A stretch of 64,000 bases of DNA from Allomyces arbusculus (taxonomy: Eukaryota > Blastocladiomycota > Blastocladiomycetes > Blastocladiales > Blastocladiaceae): contig JADHYV010000016.1 of the NCBI GenBank assembly GCA_027604705.1, positions 248,001 to 312,000 of the forward strand, written 5' to 3'. This document shows, piece after piece, positions 1 to 9,772 of this stretch (position 1 is the stretch's first letter; each line of letters starts with the position of its first letter). The position numbers and the translations under genes were made by a program. The notes below the pieces were generated by a model, which was not told where the DNA came from, ran no database searches, and saw only the letters and a program-made list of their open reading frames with translations.

Positions 1-2084
1 GCTGCAGCACATGGACGAGACGCCCGGGTTCGATGCCGACCACTTGCAGTTGCTCGGTACGTTTGCTGTTGTTTGGAAAGTCAAAATGGGGTGGAGAAGG
101 TTGCTGACATGACGGATATGTAGTGCTCGACGAAGCCGACCGCATTCTCGACATGGGGTTCGAGAAGTCCGTTAACGCCATTATTGACTTTCTGCCGAAG
201 CACCGGCAAACGCTGCTCTTCTCGGCGACGCAGACCAAGTCGGTGCGCGACCTCGCTCGCCTGTCCCTCTCGCAGGCCGAGTACGTGGCCGTGCACGACT
301 CGGCGACCTCGTCGACGCCGACACAGCTCACGCAAGCCTACGTTGTGACCCCGTTACCCGACAAGCTCGACCTGCTGTGGTCGTTTATCCGCGCGCACCT
401 CGGCCAAAAGTCGCTCGTCTTTCTCTCGTCCTGCAAGCAAGTGCGTTTTGTCTACGAGGCCTTCCGCAAGATGCAGCCCGGTATTCCGCTGATGCACATG
501 CACGGCAAGCAAAAGCAAGCTGCGCGACTCGCCGTCTACGAGGCGTTTTCCAAGACCACTGCATGTGTCCTGTTCGCGACCGACATTGCCGCGCGCGGGC
601 TCGATTTCCCGGCGGTCCACTGGGTCGTGCAGGTCGATGCGCCCGAGGACGCACCGACATACATTCACCGCGTCGGCCGGACCGCGCGGTACCAGGACGG
701 CGGGAACGCGCTCATGTTTCTGCTGCCGTCCGAGGAGCAAGGAATGCTGGCAGTCTTGAAGGATAAGGTCCCGACGCTGCGCCGGATCAAGATTAACCCG
801 TCCAAGACGGTGCACGTGAGCACGCAGCTCGAGGCTCTGTGCTCGCAGTTCACGGACTTGAAATACCTCGCGCAAAAGGCGTTTGCGACATACGTCAAGA
901 GTATTTACTTGCAGTCGAACAAGAGCGTGTTTGATGTGCATGCGTTGCCACTGCAAGAGTACGCAGCCGCGCTCGGGTTGCCGGGGATGCCCAAGGTCAA
1001 GTTCTTGAAGAAGAAGAAGGGGGCAGCGGCCGCGAGCGCAGCAGCGAGTGCCGATGAGGACGACGGCAAGGAAGCGACGGCGGCGGGAGGGCGCAAGACG
1101 CGTGTCGACCGCATGCTCAAGCGCAAGAACATGGACATTTTGTCGGAGCACTACAACAAGATGATTGACCGGTCCGAGGACGAGGCGGTGGAGGGCGGCG
1201 ACGACGGCAAGAAGGGCGGCAAGCCGAAAAAGGAGCCCAAGCCCAAGGCGCACGCCAAGGACGTGAGCGACGACGATTCCGACTCCGACTCGGACGTGCG
1301 CGCGGCGCGTGACGACTCGGACGACGAGGTGCGCAAGCCCGGTCTTGCGGGATCGCGGCACCTCGCCGCTGATTCCGACGACTCAGACGCCGACGATGAC
1401 CACACCGACCGCGCACAACCTGCCGCAGCGGCGCTCACCGGCTTCGGCGCCGATGCCGACTCGGACTCGGACGATGGGCTGCTGACGATCAAGCGGCGCA
1501 ACCACGAGCTCGAGCAGGAGATTGATGCGCTCAAGCTGGTTCCTCAGTCGGCACCGAGTCACCGGCGCGTCCTGCGCGAGCGCGAAAAGGCGCGCAAAAA
1601 ACTGCCCGCGCGCGACCGGCTCGTGTTTGACGACGAAGGCAACTCCGTGCGCGTCTACTCGCTCGAGGACGAGCAGCAGTTCCGCGCGTCGGTCGATGTG
1701 GACCAGGCCAAGTCCGAGTACTTGGCGGAGCAGCGCGCGGAAATGGCCGAGGTGGACGTCGAAGACAAGCAGCGGCAGCGCGAACGGTTGCGCGAGAAGA
1801 AGCGCGAGAAGAAGCGCAAGCAGCGCGCGCGTGAGGGAATGGATGCGGATGACGAGGCGGGTGACGACGAGGTCGTCGTGACGCTTGGCGGTGGTGGGGG
1901 GTACGCGTACAGCGATGCCGACAACGACGACGACTACGAGGACCGTGCCGCGCCAAGCGCCAAGCGCCGGCGAACCGAACCCGCATCGGCCATGGACGTG
2001 GATGGCGACGACGACACGGACGCGCCGCGCAGTCTGGCCATGGATGAGGAGCTTGCGCTCAAGCTGTTGCAGGGCATGGCATAG
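1..2084 (+). CDS. DBP4: DEAD-box ATP-dependent RNA helicase Dbp4/DDX10 (5' partial)
   Basis: The window opens inside a coding exon (1-56). A 67-bp intron follows (57-123, GTACGT...TAG), then an exon from 124 to the TAG at 2082-2084. The join restores the DEAD motif: ...LQLL|VLDEADRILDMGF. Visible helicase motifs are DEAD, SAT (LLFSATQT), the ATP-binding part of domain 2 (TDIAARGLDF) and motif VI (HRVGRTAR). The N-terminal Q and GKT motifs lie upstream of the window. The order, the GFD.DNLQ-like lead-in and the long charged C-terminal tail (Lys/Asp/Ser-rich, about 350 residues) match Dbp4/Hca4/DDX10. That family acts in the nucleolus in 18S pre-rRNA processing and U14 snoRNA release. The acidic SDDSD runs are typical of nucleolar proteins. 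Confidence 0.93.
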
Positions 2085-2647
2085 CCGGGTGGTCGCGGTT
2101 GGTGTGCAGTTTGTTTTTTGTTCTTTTGGGTGGGCGTGGTACGCCGCCGTGGTCGCGTGCGGGATGAGTGCGCGGCTGGGCTGGCGAAATACACAATGGG
2201 TTTCTGTCTCAATGGTAGTTAAACCTCGTCCTGTTGCCGTTGGAGAGCGGGTACGACGCAGCAACTTGCCGGCGTGCCCTGGCGTGCATGATCAGCGCAG
2301 TCAGGGGCGCGGGGGTGGCATGGGCTGCTGAGCGTCTCTCGCCTGGTACCACTTTGTCTCCCCACTTTGTCTCCCCTGGTCTTTACAGCCCAAAAGAAAA
2401 CCAATTTGTATTGTGCACGCCTGACCTGCCAATGCGCGTCCAACTGCTCAAAGCACAATCTCAGACACAACAGAGAATGCGCTCATTTTTGCAAACCGTG
2501 AAGTGGCCCTTCCATTTGGCGCACTGGCCATACACTTACTACTGATTTGTGGCCTGATCCGCCATCTTCAGTGTCCGTGCCGCCTTCCACCCTAAGACCT
2601 TGAATATGATGGCGCGCTTGGTGAGTTCAAACGACTGTTGAGGGTGG
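2085..2647. other. Intergenic, 3' of the helicase gene
   Basis: No credible gene on either strand. A short tandem duplication of a 13-base unit (actttgtctcccc) lies near 2350-2375. Base composition falls gradually from the GC-rich coding level. Confidence 0.5.
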
Positions 2648-2814
2648 CTAAGAAAGCAATGCATTAATGCCAACTACAGAATGGATGGAGTCCAAGAGAG
2701 AACGGTAAAATTCGAGGTGACAACGCACTGGGTCAAACAAAGCAATCAAGATGGCCAAGCTGATGCCAAATCCAAGTCCGATTCCCAGCACATAATAGCC
2801 CGCCAATGGACGAC
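2648..2814 (-). CDS. Possible last exon of a small membrane protein gene
   Basis: On the minus strand an acceptor (...ATGCAG|GT) at 2815 is followed by an open frame of about 55 codons ending in TAG at 2648-2650. It encodes a clear hydrophobic helix (YYVLGIGLGFGISLAILIAL) followed by a short polar tail. Codons here are not the GC-ending type used by neighbours. A stop lies in frame just upstream of the proposed acceptor, so the exon would need a 5' partner somewhere in 2830-3300. I could not place that exon or name the family. It may be a small organellar membrane subunit, or chance. Confidence 0.3.
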
Positions 2815-4370
2815 CTGCATGGTTAGGTCAGTGCTGCAGGTCAAAATAGTAAATTTAATTTGTTCGTCCAGAAGGAAAACGAATTAGGCGACAGCTTCAA
2901 GTGCGCCCAGGAGTGAAGGGAGCTGCTCTCATGGGGACTGCTTTTAAGGGCACACTGGTGCTGCAAGTTGGGCAGCTCAACGTGTTGGCATTGTTTCTGG
3001 TAAGCCGCACAACGCGGATTCGACGGATGGAGCCGCGGAGCTTCTGGCAAGGGTCTGGCGGCGAATCCAACCCACAACTTGGCGATTTGCGCCGTGGGGA
3101 CAGCCGTCCCTCGTTGCAAAAACCGCACCGTTGCGTTGCAGGATGTCGACCGTCTAGCCAGGGGTTGCTCCAGTTTGCAGCGCGGTGAGTCACGTGCGCG
3201 TGGCCCGAGCCTTGCGTGCCGCTAGTGAGCTGGAATCCGCGCGTCACCACGTCAGAATTCCACCGGTGTTCAAGCCCCGTGTCATGTGTTGCATGGCTGC
3301 GCCACAGGTCCACGCGCCGGGCCAGGTCGGCGAAGAGGCGGACCAAACCGACAAGGGCCGGCCGGAAACCCCACGCCCTCGGCGGCGACCTCGACCTCGA
3401 CCAGCCCGGCTCCGTGGCACTGCCGCCCAGATTGGCTGGCGCTACCGCACGACGAACTGGACGACGACAACGGCGGCGAGAACGACGAGTTCCTGCACGG
3501 CACAACCCCCCGCACGCGCGCGCGCTCCACCACGCTGCCGCCCCCCATCGCAACTGGCCGCAGCCCGCTGCCCCCACGACCAGCGACACCACCACACGGC
3601 CGCGTGCCGCCTGCGCGACGCCTTGGCCGGGTCGATAACATCGCCGCGGCCGCTGCCGACGCAGCCAAACGCCTCAAAGAACCGACCGAACTTTGCAAGC
3701 AACGAGCAAGGTGCGCTGGCCGGTCACTGGACTGTTCGTGGCCCCATGCACGCCGCGCCGCTGCACGAGCGCTCGACCAAGACTGACCCGACGCGCGTGC
3801 GCCCTTGTTCATGCCCGCCTGCGCTGCCGGCGGTGGCCACCGTGCACAGACTGCAGCCCGACGTGGCCCACGGCCTCCGGCGCCACGCACGCTCGCTCGC
3901 TCTCCGACCCGCGCAGGCGCGCTCCGCTGCAACGCATCCGCGCCGACGCCCGCTTGCCAACTCGCCCTCAATTGCGCCGGCGGCCCGACCCTCGACGCGA
4001 CGCGTGCGGCCCGCGGCCGACTCTGGCCAGAGCGCCCTCCGCTTGCACGTACGTGCTGTGCTGCATCTTCCCCATCCGCGGCCGTGCGCCTGCCCTTGGA
4101 CCCGCCGCACCGGGCCGTGCGACAGCCTCTGCGACGCGTGGGGCCAGTGACGGCCTTGTGGCACCGTTGCGGCCGGCCTGTCCACGCGGCCGAACCCTGA
4201 CCAGTCCCAGCACGCAGACTGGCCGCTCACCTTGATTCGCGCCGTGTTCCCCCATCTTGCCCTCTCTCCCTCCCTCCACCCCACGCAGACCGACCGACGC
4301 GTTTGACGCCCACCACCCCAATCGCACCTACACCTGCACCCTCCGCCGCGCACCGGTTCGCGACGACGCC
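2815..4370. other. Long intergenic region upstream of the homeobox gene
   Basis: About 1.5 kb without a supportable gene. Long open frames from 3185 to 4250 exist on both strands, but they are Arg/Pro/Ala-rich in every frame, as GC-rich non-coding DNA gives. This is most likely promoter and 5' UTR of the homeobox gene, with CT-rich stretches near 4255-4290 just before the ATG. Confidence 0.5.
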
Positions 4371-7234
4371 ATGACCAAGCGCGACATCGACGCCTCGCAG
4401 GCCGGCGGCGGCCCCGGCGGGTTCGACTACACTGCCGCTGCCGCGCCGGCGCGCAAGCGGTCCAACACGGGCCCACGGCCCGATGCCCCGGTGCTTGCCG
4501 CACCCATGCCGGGTGTGCACGTCCCGCCCGTCCCGCCGCTGCCCGTCGCTTTCTCGCCGCACCAACCATTTGCGCAGTTACCGCCTGCGTCGACTTCGGC
4601 GGGGCTCGTCTACCATGCCGCCGCGGCAGCAGGGGCATCGGCGCCAAGTTCGCCGCTCGTTGGAACGCTGCGCGCGCCGTTGCCGGTCCAGGCACCCGCG
4701 CAGATGGTGCTCCAACAGCAGCAGCCGATGCAGCAACAGCCGATGCAACCGATGCAGCAGCAGAACCAGCAGCAACCGCAACGGCAGCAGCCAGCAGACG
4801 CCCCGCGCAAGCCGTCGCCGCCGTCGTTCCGCCCGCTCGCACCGGCTCCGACCCCACCCACGCCCGCTGTCCCACTCGAACCGGCGAGTCATGACGAAGC
4901 GGCCAAGTACGTATACCCCTTCTATCGCTGACTCGAGAAGCTCTCACTCGCTTGCGTACCTCGATGCTGACGACACCACCTTCCTCCACCTCCATCAGCG
5001 ATGACGCGGGCGACTCGGCGGCCCCGACGCCCACGGGCATCCCTTCAACGACGACCACGGGCAAACGCCGTGCGCGTGCAACCCCCGACCAGCTCGCGAT
5101 TCTCGAGGAAACTTTCCTGACGCACACGAGCCCAAACCAGCAATTGCGACAAGAACTGGCCCAAAAGCTCGGCATGTCGGAACGGTCCGTGCAAATCTGG
5201 TTCCAGAACAAGCGTGCCAAGGTGAAGCTCAAGCAGCGCAAGTCGCTGCAGGCGCAGGAAGAGGCTCTGCGATCGCAGCTCGCCATGATGCCGCCGGGCG
5301 CCATGTGGGGCCACCACCACCACCAGATGGGCGCGGGCGCCGGTCTGGCCGGGGCACCGAACGGCGCGTCCCCCATCATGCCGGGCATGGTCCTCGCGTC
5401 CCCGAACGGAGGGATGCATTCTCCGGCGCATTTGGCGTCGCCGCTCACGCCCTCAGGCGCGTTCCCGCCAGACATGTACCGCCAGCAGCACCTGCTCGCC
5501 GCGTCGGCCATGGTCTCGTCGACGTCGGCGCTCGGGTCGCTGGATATTTTGGGGACGTATCTGCTGCCGATTGATTCGCTGCTGATCGGGACTTGGCGCC
5601 GGATCGCTATCTTGTCGACCAAGTCGCTCTTTTGCGCGTACTCGCTCACGCACCGGCTCTTCACGTGGACCATTTCCGACGCCGGGCACACGTTCAAGAT
5701 GGAAGTGCCGTTTGCGTCGGTCACGCGGCTCGTCCTGCACGCCGTCGTCCCGCCGCCGGCCTATCCGCCCGGATCGCAGCCGCCGACCCCCTCGGACGTG
5801 CCGGCGCCCGTGCAGGCCGTGGAATTGGTCCTGCACCTGACGCAACCGCCCACATTCTGGATGCAGGTCGAGACTGCGTCGGGGAAAGTGTGGACGTGTT
5901 GCCGCGATTTCACGGCCAACCGGCAGGCTGAGACGCATCTCGTGCACCGACTCCGCGGGAAAGCCGATTTGATGCGCAACCAAGTGTCGACTATCTTGCA
6001 GTCGGACCCGGGATTGCACGCAGTCGCGTTTGTCGATGGCGCGCTCACAGCGCCAGCGCACACGGGCGTTGAACTCGCCGCGTCGATGGTCATGGGGATC
6101 CCGCCGACGATGGCCACGGCGGCCACGCCGCAACCGCCGACCATGACCCCACTTGCTGCCCCCGCCCCGACGCAACCGCAGCCTATGTCGCCGCACTTGC
6201 CAGTTGCGAACAGCACCGCCGCCAACGGGATGTACAACCCGTCCATGTCCTCGCCGACACCAACCCCCGGCCACTCGACCCCGGTGACCCCGACGCTCGG
6301 CATGGCGCAAATGACCCTGCAGGACGCCTCTGCCACCCCAACCACACTCGATGCCGCTGAACATCCTGCGCTACGCACCCTGCGCAACCGACCGCGCCGG
6401 TCCGTGTCAGCCCCGACCATGCCGCAATTCCGGATGCTCGCACACCTCGGCCCGAGCCCGCTCGGCGGATTGCCGGAAGTCGCGTCGGCCATGCTCCCTC
6501 CCGCACCACCCGTCTCGGACCTGGCCATGGCGCTCGGGCCCGCGATCGTGGATCCGCGACCGACCGTGCGGCTCATGGCGCCGCCGCCCGGGAACAATAA
6601 CGCGGCGGTGCAGCCGTCGTCGTCGTCGCCTGTGCCCGCGCACGTGCGCACGTTCACGGCGCCGCACTTGCGCGGAGTCCAGAATCCCGCGAGTGCAGCG
6701 AACGGAGAGTCGGCGAGCACGCCAGCGTCGCCAAACGTCGCGCGCGGCGGGCCGGGGTCGGCGCTCGCGGCCGCGTTCCCAACGCCGTCGGCGGAGTCGA
6801 CCCCACCGCCACCAGTGCAGCAACAGACGCAGCAGCAGCAGGCGGTGCCGATGGTGCTCGATGCGTTCCCGACAAGTTCCACCATAACGTATTCGGCGCC
6901 GTATCACACGTCGTCGTCGTCGTCGTCAGGCGCGGACTTGTTGACGGAAGTGTTTGGCGCCGAGGCCGCGGCGAAACTGACGACGGGGATGCTCGACTTG
7001 CCGGATCCCAACGCGACCGCGACGACGGTGATTGCGCCAGCCGTGGCGCCGGGTGGTGGGTACGGACCAGCAGTGCAGTCGGGGAACGTGTACATGATGA
7101 ACGGCGCCTCCGCGTCGACTGTGACGGGTATGGGGTCGGGAATGGGGGTTGGGATGAGTGCGCCAGCGCATCCACGCCCATTGACGGCCGAGGAGATGCT
7201 CGCGACTTATGCCAACCTCGACATTCATGTCTGA
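4371..7234 (+). CDS. Homeodomain transcription factor, Phx1-like
   Basis: Exons 4371-4906 and 4999-7234 give 923 residues. The intron (4907-4998, GTACGT...CAG) splits an Asn codon. The N-terminal 180 residues are Pro/Gln/Ala-rich. The homeodomain is at about residues 200-260, with helix 3 reading QIWFQNKRAK, so Trp48, Phe49 and Asn51 are intact. A second conserved block at about 360-430 (LDILGTYLLPIDSLLIGTWR) resembles the extra domain found C-terminal to the homeodomain in fungal Phx1/RfeB-type regulators. The rest is low-complexity, with Ser and Gln runs. It should act as a nuclear DNA-binding regulator. The Phx1 assignment rests on remembered domain resemblance, and the target genes are unknown. 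Confidence 0.85.
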
Positions 7235-8465
7235 GCGGTTTGGCACACATAGATTTGCACACGCAGAGGCGTGGTCGTTGGTCGACACGGCTGCGGCTCC
7301 TCTGCGCGAGAATGGAGCGCGAGAATGGAGTTTTGGGATGGGATTTTGGGGGGAGACCTGGGATCACACACATTGTAGAGCTTGCTTGTCATTGGATGGA
7401 TTCTATTTCTTTTGGCACAGAGCAGTGTGGAGCAGAGTCGCCGACAAGAACGAGGGGTTGGGGGGAGAGCGTTGCAAGCGGTAACATCAGTTGGGGATCG
7501 GAAACGTGCACTGGCATTGCTATGTAGCTCAAGCACTCCATCGCACACAAGACAAAATCATCGAACAAAACGCAATCGCCTGCTGTGCCAATGCGACCGT
7601 GCATTGGACTCAAGAGCAAAAGCTGATTCTGGCCTGGACTTCAAGAACGCAGGCTGCGAACTAGTCACTACTCCGAGTTCTCTGAACGAAAAAAGAACGA
7701 ACCAACGCTCTACATTGCAAATAATGGCGGCCCGCTCTTGTCCGCTTCACCAGCATCGCTTCACGTATGCGTGAGCTGCGTGATCCACTGCAGGTCCAAG
7801 GCATGGTTGGAACCCTTGCCAAAGAAAGGGCGCGGACCGCTTGTTGTAAGAGATCGATGACCTGTCAATGCCAATCACACCATTTTCTTCTGTCAGAAGG
7901 CAACGAGAGCAAAAACCCAAAGCTAGCAAAAGACAAATTCTCCATTTGCATGTTGCACCACCCCGGACACGTCCCCAACAGGTGGGGTCGCGTCGCAGGA
8001 GCAGTGCCAAAAGTCTTGGACCCGGGCGACAGGGGCACGCCAAGGCGATCGATGCAAGAACCCCCAAGACTCTGGGGAAACGCTAAACCGAGTCCGCCGC
8101 ACTTTACGCAACGAGCAGGAAAGGGCGGAGGTGGTGGTGCTTTATACGATCGTAAATGTGCGGGGTGGTCTCGTGATCTGTTGTTGTCCCACCAGGTACA
8201 GGTTAGGCGTCAGATGAGTGATGTGGTGAGACAATGACACCGCGCCACACGCACGCGGAGCGCGACGGCAGGTCATTCCCAGATGCCATGCTGCTGGCGA
8301 TTGTTGGCCAGCTCGTCAACACCAACGTGATCCACTACAAGGTCAGCAAGCTGCGAAGGCTATTCCTAAAGCGACTCTGCGCACCCGAATCGAATCGACG
8401 TGCAAGTGCCGAGCTCCTGATTACAACCCCGGAACCTGTCGAGCCAGCTGACACTGCGCGCCACC
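7235..8465. other. Intergenic between homeobox gene and SEC11
   Basis: About 1.2 kb with lower GC than the genes and no coding signal. Frames here are short and change composition often. It should hold the homeobox 3' UTR and the SEC11 promoter. Confidence 0.5.
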
Positions 8466-9241
8466 ATGAACCCATTTGCCATCAATTTCCGGCAGGTGAG
8501 CGAGCGAACCGCGCCATCGCGTCCTACCATAATCCCAGACGTCACGCTGACACGTGGCGGCGCCGTTGCCGCGGACCAGTAGACGCTGCTGCAAGTGCTC
8601 AATGTGCTGCTGATTGTCTCGTCGGCGCTAATGATCTGGAAAGGTCTGAGCGTGTGGACCAACACTGAGTCGCCAATTGTCGTGGTCTTGACGTGCGTCG
8701 CTATCTTGTCCACCAGCTGCGCGCATCGCAGAGGTGCTCACCGACACGCGACGTGAACGTAGCGAATCGATGGAGCCGGCGTTTGGCCGCGGCGACCTGC
8801 TGTTTCTCGGCAAGCCTGCGTCGCCGCTCGAGGTTGGCGACATTGTCGTGTATAAGCTCGAGGGCAAGGATATCCCGATCGTGCACCGGATCCTGAACGT
8901 GCACACGCCGTACGTACTCGACCGCGAACCAACCCCATGGCCTCGTTCGTGCGCATGATCCTCACTCGCCCGCTACCCGCAACCATAGAACCGACCAGGA
9001 CGACAACGCCGAGCCACAGTACCTGCTGACCAAGGGGGACAACAACGCGTCCAACGACCGCGCTATCTACGGCGACCAGCAGCCGGGCAAGCTGTGGATC
9101 ACGCCGCGCGAGGTGCTGGGTAAAGTGTACGGGTACGCACCGTACGTCGGGTACGTGACGATTGTCATGAACGACTACCCGCAGCTCAAGGCCGTGTTGC
9201 TGGGCGCGCTGGCGCTGTTTGCGCTGCTCACGCGCGAGTGA
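8466..9241 (+). CDS. SEC11: Signal peptidase complex catalytic subunit Sec11
   Basis: Four exons: 8466-8495, 8583-8692, 8763-8909 and 8989-9241, total 179 residues (introns 87, 70 and 79 bp). This is the S26B serine protease that cleaves signal peptides in the ER membrane. The N-terminal membrane helix is at about residues 11-30. The catalytic Ser49 ([10 protein letters not shown]), His88 (IPIVHRI) and Asp113 (TKGDNN) are all present. A C-terminal hydrophobic segment ([11 protein letters not shown]) ends the protein. Length matches the family (about 167-192 aa). The residue before the catalytic Ser is Glu, where the family normally has Gly (SGSMEP). It falls at the second splice junction, but I found no alternative acceptor that keeps the frame. 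Confidence 0.95.
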
Positions 9242-9772
9242 TCCGGCGAGCTGCGAGCTGGGAATAGACGGATTTCTGGTTGGACGTCAGAGCGCGGTGC
9301 GCATTGCGAGCAAACGCTCCCTGGTACAAGTTGTACCGCCAGGAGATCGCGATTCGACGTACGGTCAACCGTCGCCATCGCGGCAGGATCACGCCCGGGG
9401 AGCGTGCGGTTCCGGGTCAAAGTGGGCGCCGCGCGCGCCAGGGGACTTGCGGGCGGCGACGTGGCAGCGGCGCGCGGCGTGATGCTGTGGGCAGCACGAC
9501 AGACTTTCCGATGTGCGACCACGGGGCGAGCACGACGAGGAGGTTGTTTGAGGGCTGGCACCCGCGAACACGTTGCCAGCGTTTTGGGCCGCCGCCAGCC
9601 TGACAGGTGCTGTGCCGCTCCAGCCTTCCACTTCCTTCCTTTGGCTGCTCTCGCGCTCTCCGACTCCACTCCAACTTCCACCGCGCCAGTCGCCACCTCC
9701 ACACGTCCGCCGTCCTCCCGTCCGTCCTCCGCACCGACCGCACCAACTTGCTCCAACTCGCTCGCTCGCACG
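9242..9772. other. Intergenic, SEC11 to next gene
   Basis: No gene seen. A long frame continues upstream of the ATG chosen for the next gene but has no conserved look. The CT-rich stretch (9620-9760) before that ATG looks like promoter or 5' UTR. Confidence 0.5.

Noticed and set aside
3185-4250. Long overlapping frames on both strands upstream of the homeobox gene
   Set aside because: All are Arg/Pro/Ala-rich with no conserved block. GC-rich DNA lacks stop codons by chance. No splice pattern or motif supports a gene.
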